Below are positions 1-11,688 of a DNA stretch of 64,000 nt, piece by piece (positions within the stretch are counted from its first letter, which is position 1; every line of letters begins with the position of its first letter). The DNA is from Pseudisothecium myosuroides (lineage: Eukaryota > Streptophyta > Bryopsida > Hypnales > Lembophyllaceae): positions 11,809,321-11,873,320 of the forward strand of contig OX637289.1 in the NCBI GenBank assembly GCA_951799445.1, in the 5' to 3' direction. The position numbers were made by a program, and so were the translations under genes. The notes under the pieces were generated by a model. It saw only the letters and a program-made list of their open reading frames with translations. It was not told the origin of the DNA and made no database searches.

Positions 1-1890
1 TTTCAATTCTCTGTTCAACGGACAATTGGCATTTAGGGGTTAAAAATTTCCACTTGGTCAATGACACTTGTCATACCGGATTGGGCTTGCAAATACAATC
101 ACATTGAAAGATTTGTGAATCCCTAGCCATGTCATTACATTTCGAAACTCATGCAAGTAGAAAGGATCTTGTGAGATATAGAGGTAAGGTACCCCCCCCA
201 TAACCGACAGAATAAAAAATTTCGACATGATTTGGAGTAGTGAAGGCAAAACAAATATTTTTCATCAATAGAAATGACATGAATTGCAAAAAAAATTGGT
301 AATTTTATCACTTGAATTGAAATTACTATGAATTTTGGGATGCAAAAAGTGTGCCGGACCGATGGCCAATGTGTAGACTCTTCCAATTTCGATCATTGAA
401 TAACTTTTTGCCTAATCATTATTTCCTAATTTTTTTTTACATCTTGGAACATGTGTCATGTATTTATTAGTTCCAACCTTGAAAAGGAAAAAAAAAAACA
501 TTCTAAGCTTGGACAAAAATATGTGCACCTATAGGTCGGGAATGGGTGAGTGGTTGGGAATAGGGGGGGTACCTTATATGGCGTTTTCCCAAACAATGAA
601 AGTTTTCCCTTATTGTGCTTTGACATTGATATGATAGCTTTAACAGAGCTAAAACACCGTTATTGGAGGAGACAAAAAAATCAAGAAAAATATTGTGGGA
701 AGGAAGAATTTTGTTGCGGACAACAAAGTGATGCGCTTGAGAGCATCCTCAATGGAAACACTAAGCCAACATAGTATTGATAAGAAGGTGGGATTAATGA
801 GAAGGATAAAAAAAATACCAACTCAACTTGTATCAATCTCAGTAGGTTTGAGGCCTCATCAAATTTTCTTCCTCCTACAATAGATTTTTCATTTTTGAAA
901 AGCGTGGCATGATCAAAGGAAATATGAAGATTACCAACCAATCAACTTGCAAGGGCCTGAAGGTACAAAAGCCACAATGGAGCTCCTTCCGCCGATACTT
1001 ATTTTTGCAAAAGCAATCCAAAGATGTGATAATGTCAAAACTCTGATAGGTTGCTTGCTCTTGAAACCATTAAAACACCTCTTACAACCAAATGACCAAA
1101 AAAAGATTTAATCCCTAAAAGACCAAGATTTCCAAAGTTGTGAAGATCTGTTATAAATTACAACTTAGAACAATATTTTAACGATGACTCTCAAACAATA
1201 CTTGTAAAATATGATTTATAAATGACATCTATATGGTTAGATCAACAAATACACTAACCAATATTTTACAATAATATTTGAAGCCAAAAATTGAAAATTC
1301 CTTCTAAAATCAATTGTAGATTGAATATTTATGATTTTTACAAGAACTTTTTTTTTCTATAACTTTAAAATGTTAAGTTCTATTCATAGCAATTTTTGAA
1401 GATTTTTATTTTATTTTTTTGATTGAAGTCATTTTTGAAAGGTTAGTTTTTGAACTGAACAAGTTAGTTTTTGAGGCTAGCCCTACATATACCTTTTGAA
1501 TTATAGAATATTTGCAAAGCAAAATCTTCATAAGCTATACCATGCAAATATTAAAGAACTAATACAAGAATCTTCAAAAAAAATTGATGGATGAAAAAAC
1601 GCATTTTTGTGAGTTTGGGATGTGTTTCTGGTCATTCGTTGTTTAAAATCTTCAAGGTACCATGGATGAATGCCCCCCTACCACTTTGCTATGCATTACA
1701 TCCTCAATACCATTTGCATTGAGGATGCTTTTGGACAAACCCAGCCAAGATGTCAAGAGACAAGTGAGTGGATGACGACACCAAATGTCACATAATCCAT
1801 TGTTACATAAGATTCAGAACCCTTCATATCCATTGTGCCTTTCCTTCATGTATCCTAATCATCACATTGAGCCTCCACCTATCCACTTAT
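1..1890. other. AT-rich spacer without a gene
   Basis: No open frame here looks like a protein; the small frames are short and compositionally random. Positions about 282-555 match, with many substitutions, positions about 62934-63210 at the other end of the window, so they are a dispersed repeat. A run of eight Cs next to GGTA near 188-202 and a run of Gs before GTACC near 563-574 form a short inverted repeat. I see nothing else that can be named. Confidence 0.6.
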
Positions 1891-1899
1891 GAAAAATTG

Positions 1900-2080
1900 T
1901 TGAATATGGAATATTCCATAGCATATTCTATTGGGCATGAAATATTCCACACCATCTAACTTTGAACGTGGAATATTCCACTCCATCTGTAAAGCCAAGG
2001 CAGTGACAACGCTTGCTGACGAAGGTCACGAAGCACCTCGCTCATCAGCAGCATAGATTCCCACGCGGGTCACGTGTTCA
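1900..2080 (+). promoter_or_regulatory. Candidate distal promoter of the OCT transporter gene
   Basis: Two perfect copies of the palindrome GGAATATTCC lie at 1908-1917 and 1970-1979, with a half-matching AATATTCC at 1941-1948 between them. GAATATTC fits GNATATNC, the known binding consensus of plant PHR1-type phosphate-starvation MYB factors. A perfect G-box, CACGTG, is at 2071-2076. Base composition changes sharply to GC-rich just after this, as expected at the start of a transcribed leader. The sites are seen; their use by this gene is inferred. Confidence 0.35.
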
Positions 2081-4070
2081 TCCCGACAGACCCTACCCAC
2101 TCGCGGCCTCCGCCGTTTTCCTCTTCAGTATCTTCAATTCTTTTTTCTTTTCTTTTAAACAAAAGCGACGAAAGCCTCAAAGCCCTGCTTAAAAGAAAAG
2201 AGCATGAGCGATCACGAGAAGCCTCAAGCTTCATGACAGCCTTAGTTCAATTCTCCGTCAGAGTGGATAGTCCATCTTTGGATTCCATTTCCCATCGCAA
2301 TGCACAACCCGCCGCTGCAAATTATATTACTGTAAAGCGCCACAGACTGACGACTTCACGAGAATTAATGGTGCACGGCTCTCTCTCTCTCTCTTGCAGG
2401 TCTGTCTGTAACTTGTCTGGCGGAGTAGTAGTGGCCGTCCTGCCTGCATGTCCAGGAATCAGGACCCTGCTAATTGAGTATAGCACGTGGATGAGACCTC
2501 ACATTCGCATTCATTTCTGGGGTCGTGGAACGACGACCAGATCGAGTCCGGCGAAGAGGATATGCTCGCTGGGGAATAAGGATATGCACACGTACGGCAG
2601 GCCTTCTCCCGAATCGAACCACACCCAGCTTCACGAGGAGATGCAATCAGCTGGAATGGAGGTGGAATTGCGTTTGCGCTGCAAGCTCTAGGGGCTTCGT
2701 TTTCTTTGGGTGAATTTTGTTGGGTGTGGTTTCAATGTGAGTAGTAGCGCCGGGCAGCTTGAGTGAAATTTGGTTATTGGGAAGTAAATTGGAAGTACGC
2801 ATCTTGGGCGGTGATGGAGGGGTCAAGGTTTAGGGTTTAGTGGGAAGAGCAAGATTCAGGAGTGCGCGTGGGTTTGGGTTCAGTTTGTTTGAGAACAAAA
2901 CTTCAGGAATGTGAGTCATCTTCGGCATCTGCCACATCTGAATTCGTCCTGTGCACTCCAGGGGCTCCTTGCATGTTGATGGTTTAGATTTTCAACACGT
3001 TGCGTTTATCATTTGATTTTAGATTTTTGGGTGGAGAGGTTGATTATCTGCAGCAGAAAAGTGGGGCGGCGGGTGATTGAGTATTTGTCACGATTATTTG
3101 TAATTTTCTTTATTATATTGGGTTAGAGAGTTCAACAATTCTGACTTGGTAGCTGTGATTAAATTAGAGGTGAATCTAGGTCCTTGTGGCTTCGTCTGTG
3201 GAATTAGTCTCTTCATTTACACTCGTCTAAGGTCGGAGCTCTTCTTCTTCTCTGGAGGTGATGACTATACCATTCCTTCGTATCATTGAAGGGGGAATCG
3301 GTTGTGGAACTCAATCGGTTTGATTTTTTTAAGCCTCGGTAGTAATTACTGAAAGATGGCTATGAGTGCTTATGTCTCGGGGGTAGCCACACTTATCTTC
3401 TATTTAGGCTGGCACCTTGCTCCACTATTGTCAGAACTTGTTTTCCGGCTCCGACCCTGAGCTTCTTTTCAGTCTTATAACTTTCTTTGCTAAATTTTGA
3501 CCCTTTGCCGGGGCCTCGGCGACATACAATTTTTTACTCAAGAAGCTTGTGTTGGGGGAGTGTAAGACTTGTCTCCAAGTCACAATCTTTTCTTTTCTTT
3601 CGATCTTCATCGAGCTTGGGCTATGTTCGTTCTTTAGGAAACCCTCTTACATTTCAATTTCTAGCATAGCAACGCAGAGAGTAAGTTTTGTGCAGGTTTT
3701 CCAGTGTCGCTTAGGGTCCAATCACAATTTAACGAAAAAGAGGTTTCTACGGGTTGATCTCATTGATCTTTGTTTTTGTAGTTATGCACCGGCTTTGATC
3801 TCACTGGCCTCTATACTACCTCTCTTCCTGCTTATGGTGTTGATAAAATTATGAACTGAATAAATCAATCTTTACAGTTTGCATTTCCATCTCTAGAGTA
3901 TGATCTGCATCCCCAACCTCTAACAATGCCTTATCCACATGTCTATCTGACTTGCCAGCTAACTCTGACGCGCGTTGGTCGTCTGCAGGCAGTGAAAGGA
4001 GAGTTGAAATGAAATTGGAGCAACGTTGAGCTGGGTGCAAGTTTGACGGTGGTCCAGGCAGCCAGTAGCT
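2080..4070 (+). other. Probable 5' leader of the OCT gene, with a likely leader intron
   Basis: This stretch is more GC-rich and pyrimidine-tracted than the surrounding spacer and runs into the transporter start codon. A plausible leader intron begins at GTGAGTAG near 2737 and ends at CTGCAG near 3988, leaving about 80 bases before the ATG. A (CT)n tract ending in TTGCAG near 2380-2400 is a second possible acceptor. The open frame at 2074-2691 has no recognisable domain and is low-complexity, so I treat it as leader sequence. RNA evidence would be needed to fix the borders. Confidence 0.35.
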
Positions 4071-7000
4071 ATGGAAGTGGATCACTTGAATGCACCTTTA
4101 CTGAAGAGCGACAGCAGCGAGGGGTTGTCCAGAAATGACAGTCCTGTTGAGCAGCAGCTTGTGTATGAGAAGCTGTCCATCGACAACATGCTCTCCAAGT
4201 ACGTGGGCGACTTTGGCCTGGCCCAGTTGGTTCACTTCGTCATAGTGAGCCTGGCGTGGTGTCTGGAGGGCTTGCACTCCTTGGTCATGATCTTCGCCGA
4301 CAAGGAACCCGAGTGGCAATGTCGACCCTCAGGCTTGCCTTTTTATTCCTCTGCCTCCAATTCAACTGGTGCCCTTCCTAATTCTTCAATTCTAATTTTA
4401 TTTGTGATGTTTTGCTACTAGAATACGAGTCCATGTCTTAGAGCCTTATCTGCTTCCAAGTGACCTAGTTAACCCTAAGCACTATGAAGTTCATATTTTG
4501 GATTCATGATAAATAGAGTGTTTAAAGTCAATGTTTCGTCCAAAGAACTTCTCATTCATCAAAGTAGTACTTGAATTTTAAGAAATATAGTTCTTCTATG
4601 ATCATTTGATGAAATTGAGATATATAATATATTTGTACATGATAATGCCATGTGCCGTTGCCAAAATATTATAAAATTAAAATAAAAGTAATTTTATAAT
4701 TTTATAATTCATAAAAACTTAAAAATTCAACATCTTTTTTGAGTCATATTGTGAGTCGGAATGCCACGAAACAAAGTCCGTGCACCCCTCTCTTTGCAAA
4801 AAGCTTTCCGACGGTACCAAGAACACTACCTACAGTTCCAGAGATCTCACTGGAACAAAATAAACAAATAAAAACAAAACAACCTCAATCATGTAAGGTA
4901 TAGATAATCCAAAATTTGCAAATTTATAAATAGGATTCAGGTATTAAAGTGTTAAAGTAGAACTATGTCGAACTACATGTTGGTCTTACGACCAGAGTTA
5001 TTCTTTTTCTGTATTGATTGAATTTTAAGTGCGTTCATGACTGAGATACATCATTCTTCTCGGCTCACAGACATGTCGACGTCATGCTCACCGTCATCGT
5101 CGCTGTGCGCAATGGACCCCAGCGTATGGGAGTGGGTGGGAGGAAATGGAGTTTCGACCGTCTCCGAGTGGGGCCTTATCTGCGGACAGGAGTACAAAGT
5201 TGGTCTGGCGCAGTCGGCATTCTTCGTGGGTGCTTTTATGGGTAAGCGTCATTACCTCTCACAATGAATGTCCGGGAAGATCCGGCTGCTACTGTGAGAG
5301 CAGAGCAGCTGGATAGATTGCCGAAATCATCATCTCAAACTTGAACCTCTGAAAAATTTCATCACCTGTGAGGAAGAAAATTTTATATGCAGTTAGAAAT
5401 AGATGGGATAACCAAAGGCAATATAATGGGTGCAGTACATTCTGGGTAATCTTTGTTGAACACCCGTTGAATTGGCTTGAGGAAGAGTCTTGTACAACTT
5501 GTTTTGCAAAATTGAACGAGTGAGAGCTATTCAAGTCTATGAGCCTTTGTCTTCACATGTGAGAGTATATCAGAGTTTTAAGATTGAATGCTCTACATAA
5601 CTCTTTTCTTTGCACTGTTCTCAAAGGTGCCTTGCCACTTTTAGTGCTCAAGAAAGTTTTGTGACCAGTTGGCTATGGGTAATGCACAAGAAGTCACAAA
5701 CTTTTCTAAAATATTTACTGGACATTGAAAAATACATCCTTGGGAAGGATTTATTGATCTCTGGGGACTAGATTTCCGATTACAGTAATTTACAAGTCTA
5801 GTATATATTTCAGCGTTCACAAAGTAAGATGCTAACTTCGTACCATTACCGATCCTTGCACTTGAGAGAATTGGACACATGATTACGATAACTCAATCAA
5901 TTGAGAAGTCTAAAGCAAAAATGAAAAGTGAGTGTTGATGATGTTTGGGTGGACAGGTGCGGGGATATTCGGCCATTTCTCAGACTCACGAGCAGGTCGA
6001 AAAGGCGCCCTATTTCTAGCCTGTTTAGGCACAGGGCTCGCGGGCCTGATCACGGCCACGGCCAACAACTACTGGCTCTACGTAGGCTACCGCTGGTTAA
6101 CCGGCTTCACCTGCAGCGGCATCGGCTTGTCCAGCTTTGTCCTGGCCACGGAGCCAGTCGGCCCAGCCAAAAGAGGTCCCGTGGGCATGTCGGCCTTCTA
6201 CTTCTTCTCCATGGGAATCATGGCGTTACCGGCCTTGGCCTACTTCTCAGTCTCCTGGCGCCACCTCTACACCATCACGTCCCTTCCCGCCCTCGTCTAC
6301 TGCGCTTTAATCCTGCCCACAGTGTGGGAATCCCCTCGTTGGTATGTTGTCCAAGGCCGCGTCGCCGAAGCTATGGACGTCCTCAGGGCGTTCGCAACTC
6401 GGAACGGCAAGCAGATTCCCGAGGGCGTGGGCTTGAAGATCGAAAACCAAGAGGAAGATTCACCAGATATGGAGCCAGGGGAAGAAGAAGATGCTAGTTG
6501 TGTAAAAGCTGCGTCGGGGAGCTTGTGGACGGTACTGAAAAATCCTACCACTCGGCCCCGGATGCTGATCATGGTAGTGATTTGGCTGCTCACGGCGGTT
6601 GTGTACTATGGCATCAGCTTGAATGTGGCCAACTTGGGGACGAATCTTTACGTTGGAGTTTTTTTGAACGCCGTGATCGAGTGGCCTGCGTTTGCCATCA
6701 CGGCGGTTTTGCTGGAACGCTTCGGGCGGAGGTCGATGTTAGCCTCGGCTATGCTGCTGAGTGGACTTTGCTGCCTTGCTGGCAGCTTTCTGTTTACTGA
6801 AACAGGTGGAGAAAGTGTTATACCTGGTAATAGGTTGACTCCGCTACGAATCCAGCCGTATGCTCTAACGCCGCATGAGCAGCTGAATAATGTGGTTCTT
6901 GTTGGAGGAGCTGGTGTGGGGTTGTACAAAGCGTTGAGAATTGTGTGCAGCGTGGTGGGGATATTTGGCATGGCTGGGACGTATAATTTGATCTACATTT

Positions 7001-7263
7001 ACACGTCGGAGCTTTTTCCTACTGTGGTGAGGAATGCGGCACTAGGGCTTGCCACTCAAGCTGGTGGAGTGGGTTCCATTATTGCGCCGGTGGTAGTTGT
7101 TTCAGGGCGGTACAGCTCGGCTCTTCCTTTTGGAATTTTTGGGGTGATGGCGATAGTGGGCAGCGCTTTGTCCTTGGGGCTTCCCGAGACTTTGCACCAG
7201 CCCATCTTTGAGACTCTGGAGGGTCTTCATAAAGGTGAGTCTCTAAGCGGGTCAACAGATTAA
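4071..7263 (+). CDS. Organic cation/carnitine transporter (OCT-type major facilitator), three coding exons
   Basis: Exons: 4071-4368, 5071-5241, 5957-7263. Both introns are phase 1 with GT-AG borders, giving 591 aa. The start is the first ATG of the open exon and is followed by an acidic, serine-rich cytosolic tail. Residues about 40-75 hold the first membrane segment and FADKEPEWQC, a plant OCT hallmark. The loop after it is cysteine-bearing and includes DPSVWEWVGG and STVSEWGLICG. The MFS loop 2-3 signature GHFSDSRAGRKG follows at about 162-173, then FVLATEPVGPAKRGPVGMS, ESPRWYVVQGRVAEAM, and late in the protein IFGMAGTYNLIYIYTSELFP plus TVVRNAALG. These are typical of plant OCTs, proton- or sodium-linked carriers of carnitine and other organic cations in plasma membrane or tonoplast. 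The substrate here is unknown. The first donor (GTGCCC) is weak but keeps the frame. A segment of about 40 residues near ESVIPGNRLTPLRIQPY is longer than I expect for the family. The frame ends 25 residues after PETLHQPIFETL. Distal GAATATTC sites and a G-box lie upstream. Confidence 0.88.
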
Positions 7264-8687
7264 ACTTGTGCGTGTATCGTTCCTTGTGGAGAAGCAAAGG
7301 TATTGAAATAACACGATTTTGCCGAGTCTAGGAGACTCTTCACAAACACCTGGAATTGTTAGTCAATTTAGACATCGGCCTATTTATATCAGTATCGGGT
7401 AAATATCTTGAGGAACCACAGGGTAGCTTAGCCAGGGGGACAGATCGAGACCAGTTTCTTCCAAAGAGGTTGACAGTCGACATTATTTCATGTACTAAGA
7501 GCAATTTAACATCCTCTATGCAAAATTGAATCACATATATTTTTGGCATTACTTTCATTGCTCTCATTTCTCTGCACTGAGGAGTTTCTTGCTTATGAAT
7601 GTATACTCTGCTGATGATAGTATCTGGTTGCAGTATGCTTGATGTCACACAACGATTTGTAAAGGTTTAGAGTTTAGAGTAGAACTGATTTGCCTTTCTT
7701 TGAACGTTGGGCTTCATGTGAATAGCTGATGACCACAATCCACAAATTTCAAACAGATTTTACTTATAACCGTCATACTCAGACAACACGTATAGTAAGA
7801 GTGACTGTACCGGTAGCAGTTGTCAGAGGAGTTCAGCACCACCACCCCGCTAATATTCAAGACTAGGTAGGAGCACTACGCTTTAATCCCTCAACACCTG
7901 AGGCCTTTCTTGAATTTTTGGATATTTTTGCTTATGTCTTTATAAACATAAGTAAATAAATATAAAATTTACCTCAATTTCATCAAATTCATCTTACAAA
8001 TAGTGGGGTTTTCAAAGAGTTCAGCACTAGTTTGGATGAATGAAAAGTTCTATGGTAAGAAAAGTCGTTGGAACTTCTTTGTTCATCATCCAAATTTTGG
8101 ACATTGGAGCACTAAGGTTAATTTTGAAAATTTTATGACTTGTAGTAGACATATGGCTTGTAGTAGACATATCTCTCAAAAATAAATAAATTTTTTTCAT
8201 TCATATCTAGTTGCAAAATGGCAGCAAACAAAGTGATGGATGGTGAGGCTTGAAATCAGTGGTCATAGCCTCATAGGCCCGTCCTTCTGGGGATTCTGGG
8301 GATAATCCAATGCGCTGCAGATTCATGGTATCAATTCTGCATACTATTTCAGCACAACAGCAGTAAGCACTGATGTTCAATGACCAATGGTTCTGATCTA
8401 GAGGAGACTAATTTTCCTCTAGCTCAGTCCTCCCTCATCACTTTGCATCGATCTCTTTCCGGGCAAGGCAGGTGGCTAATTGATACTTTGGGGCAAACTA
8501 ATTCAAACCGCTGATATGTCATTCAGCGAGGTACCAGATCTAATGAATATGCACAGTATTTGGAAATCTTTTCAACATTGTAGACCGTGTTCGTGCAGTC
8601 TCCGGAGTACGCACGTACTCGAAACTTAGAGTGGTTTCATACAGAAAATAAACGAAATGCCTTTGATTACAAATCTTGGAAGTCAGT
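7264..8687. other. 3' flank of the OCT gene and spacer
   Basis: AT-rich sequence after the stop codon. AATAAA-like stretches near 7950 and 8180 could serve polyadenylation, but none is decisive. No protein-like frame, RNA gene or element border was found. Confidence 0.5.
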
Positions 8688-8791
8688 GACTGTCAAGTCT
8701 GCACGTGAACCTTGCAAAACACGCAGGTGCAGGAAGTCGGACTGTCAAGTGTGCACGTAAATCTTGCAAAAAACGCAGATGCAGGAAGTCG
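8688..8791. repeat. 52-bp tandem repeat, two copies
   Basis: Two adjacent 52-base units (8688-8739, 8740-8791) both start GACTGTCAAGT and share TTGCAAAA and GCAGGAAGTCG with few substitutions. They lie just before the larger tandem duplication. Confidence 0.8.
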
Positions 8792-8865
8792 GATGGAATG
8801 ATTGAGAGAGTGTTGTATAATGGAGAGTGATCCACTCACTCCACTGGCCCAGATACATGCATTTC

Positions 8866-10316
8866 AGGTCACAGGACTTGAAAACGACACTCCTTTACTT
8901 GCAAAACACTCACTAAATCAACCTTTCATTTTCAAGCTCTGCCGACTTGCAATCAGTCTCCTCACAACAGTAGATCACATGATCACCTCATCACCGACGC
9001 CTAGAGACTGACCAGATTCAGAACACTGAGAAGGCCTTCAGAAACTGTCTAGACTCGTGCAGAAAGATGTCAGAATGATCAGAATTCGTTAAAATGACGT
9101 CACTCAATGTTCAAGTACACAGCGCCAAGATGTTCAAGTGCACAGAGCTTTGAATACTAAAATCTTCAAGTGCTAGAACCTCTCAAACTAGAACTGGTAT
9201 AGATCTGAGGTTTCTGAAAACTTCGCCAATTTCACTGAAATCCACCATACATCAAATGTGAGGTTTAGCTGATTCCACCATGTAATTATGGTTAAAGAAA
9301 CTTTAGTAAACGAAGTTGCTGCGATCTCAGCGCGTCGACAGCAAGTGCGTGTAGTGCTCAAGACCATACCTAGACAATACAGGAGTGACGACACTTTTCA
9401 AGACACACACACAGTGTCACACAAGAGTATCTTCCATTTGTTGTAGTAAACCGTCAGTACACAAACCAAGTGAAGAAGAAAACGAAGAAAAGGATCCTAG
9501 TCTGAAATATATCACGTACCAGTCCACCATATTATACCATATAATAGTACCATAGGTCACTACTAGCTAGCACCCCAGCCTGCAAGTTCATTGAAGACAA
9601 CACTCCTTTACTTACAAAGCCCCCCCAACACTCACTAAATTAATCAACCTTTCATTTTCAAGCTCAGTCGACCTGCAATCAGTCTAGCTCCTTACAACAG
9701 TTGATAACATGATCACTTCATCACCTACGCCTAGAGACGGACCAGATTCAGAACACTGAAAACAAGCCTTCAAAAACTCTCTAGACTACACTCATGCAGA
9801 AAGACGATAGAATGGTCAGAATTCGTTAAAATGACGTCACTCAGTGTTCGTGCACAGAGCTCTGAATACCTAAACCTTCAAGTGCTAGAACCTCTCAAAC
9901 TAGAACTGGTATAGATCTGAGGTTTCAAAAACTTCGCCAATTTCACTGAAATCCACCATATATCAAACGTGAGGTTTAGCTGAGATGTACCATAAACATA
10001 TAAAAAGTTAGTTACAAGAAACGTTAGTAAACGAAGTTGCTGCGATCTCAGCGCGTCGACAGCAAGTATAGTGCTCAAGACAATACTTCGACAATATAGC
10101 AGTGACGACACTTTTCAAGACACTCACACTGTCACACAAGGAGTATCTTCCATTCGTTGTACTCCATTTGTTGTCGTGAACAGTCAGTACACAAACCAAC
10201 TCAAACCAACTGAAGAAGAAAACGAAGAAAGGATCCTAGTCTGAAACATATCACCGGTCCACCATGCACATGACCCGATCGAGGCTTGTGAATGTCTAAC
10301 TAGCTAGCAACTCAGC
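8866..10316. repeat. Tandem direct duplication of about 0.72 kb
   Basis: Unit 1 (about 8866-9577) and unit 2 (about 9583-10316) align along most of their length. Shared anchors include ACACTCCTTTACTT, CGCCTAGAGAC, CAGAATTCGTTAAAATGACG, the GC-rich CTGCGATCTCAGCGCGTCGA, and AGGATCCTAGTCTGAAA. The copies differ by small indels and substitutions. Short minus-strand frames at corresponding places (9188-9394 and 9878-10111) reflect the duplication and are not convincing genes. No target-site duplication or terminal repeat was found, so this is more likely unequal crossing-over than transposition. Confidence 0.8.
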
Positions 10317-10381
10317 TTCATGTCGTCGACGTGATAGTACCATGCATCCAAAGCATGCATTTCCAGTAAGCTAGTGCGCAA

Positions 10382-10497
10382 GGGGAAGCGCCACAGAGAG
10401 CTGTGCAGACTGTGAGAAAGGAAGGCCGAAGGAAGGCGGAGCCGCCTCGAAGGAAGCCCTTGCTCAGAGTCTGTACAGCTCTCTATGCCAATGCCCC
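10382..10497 (+). ncRNA. MicroRNA-precursor-like hairpin (candidate)
   Basis: A 116-nt imperfect palindrome centred between 10439 and 10440 on GGCGGAGCCGCC. The arms, about 55-58 bases each, start GGGG and end CCCC. The best duplex pairs about 10391-10415 with about 10463-10487 over 25 positions, with one G-U wobble and two mismatches and no bulge. That is what Dicer-like processing of plant microRNAs needs. The sequence AGAGAGCTGTGCAGACTGTG on the 5' arm does not match any conserved plant microRNA I know. The strand is a guess, since either strand could fold. It could also be a small foldback element, though no target duplication is evident. Confidence 0.35.
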
Positions 10498-11256
10498 AGT
10501 GAATGTCATGCCCCTGTGAGAGGTGCTAGACCAGAGTGGAGTAACGGTACCCAAGAGGAGGCAAGGCTGATGAATGATGAGGCTGCTGGGAGTCTGGTGG
10601 CCTGTTTATACTAGTTGAGCGGACGCTCACTTGTTCACGGCGTCCACAACACACACTATCAGCATGAGCTACTGGAATCTTCTTGCTCCTCCTAATGATT
10701 TGATTCCTCTTTCACAGGCTTAAGCCTTAAGCGAGCATTGTACGTTTTGTCAGGGGAAGATTGGTAGAATCGCAAAAAATCGACCTGAGCTAGCATGCAG
10801 TTTGTTTTCTGGAGAAAATGTGGATTGGTGTGTGAGACGTGGGAGGAGCGGTGGTCAGTACGTGGACTGTGAACCGAAAAAAGTGATTAGCAAAAATGGT
10901 AAATTTTGGAACTTCATGATGAAAACTGGCAATACCGTCACCGGATTAGGTTGTGTTCCTGAAAAATTAGTTGACTTTGCAAATGAAGAGTAATGGCCAG
11001 TGGAAAAAAATTGACTCCCCGAATAGTCGAGAACACTTTATTTGATATTGTGAGTTTGCTTTAATCCCTGGCACTTTACTATTGGATCCGAACTGACTTG
11101 GCAGTTGTCAGAGAATTGTCTCTTTTTTAAAACGTGAATACGTGATCCTTAACCATTTCATGTGAGCTCTGAAATGATCTTGAGTTTCACTGGCCAACGA
11201 GTGGACAGAGTAGACACTCAGGGCGGGCTTAACATGTGAGCCTAGTGGGCTTACAT
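10498..11256. other. Spacer with one short unassigned frame
   Basis: Contains an open frame at 10802-10993 (+, 63 aa, ending GLGCVPEKLVDFANEE) that I do not recognise and cannot support as an exon. A palindromic AGGCTTAAGCCTTAAGC lies near 10718-10734. Otherwise nothing identifiable. Confidence 0.3.
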
Positions 11257-11367
11257 GTGAGTCCTGGTGGGGAGCTCTGTGCTAGTGAGCTCTGGTGGGG
11301 AGCTTTCTGCTGGTGAGTCTTGGTGGAGAGCTCTGTGCTAGTGAGTCCTGGTGGGGAGTCTGTGCTA
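11257..11367. repeat. 28-bp minisatellite, four units
   Basis: Units at 11257-11284, 11285-11312, 11313-11340 and 11341-11367 each follow GTGAG(T/C)CCTGGTGGGGAGC with one to four changes. The last unit is 27 bases. The minus-strand frames over it are repeat artefacts. Confidence 0.85.
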
Positions 11368-11688
11368 ATTGAAGAAATAATATAGAATAGGTTCCACCGA
11401 TCATCTTGCCGATCATCGGTAAGTGGAAAAGCATGACTCCATGTTTCACCGACATTGGTAGACAACCCCATTGGTTCATTTGGTTGATACTAGTCAATCT
11501 TGAGGGAGTCAATACGTGTTGAAATCTTAGTGTATCCCTCCCCACCGACCGGGTTCACATGAAAGTGCAATTGCTACTTGGACTTGTAGCACTCTTTGTA
11601 AAGTTTGCCACCCACCGCTACATGTAAGGAGGCCTACATTGACTTTCCATTGAGTTTTGTAGGAACACTAAGGTAGGATTGTAGGAGT

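Noticed and set aside
2074..2691. 205-aa plus-strand frame upstream of the OCT gene
   Set aside because: Low-complexity Ser/Pro-rich translation, no domain, located in what looks like the gene's leader.
5928..6497. 189-aa plus-strand frame overlapping OCT exon 3
   Set aside because: Wrong-frame shadow of a GC-rich exon; Arg/Leu-rich with no domain.
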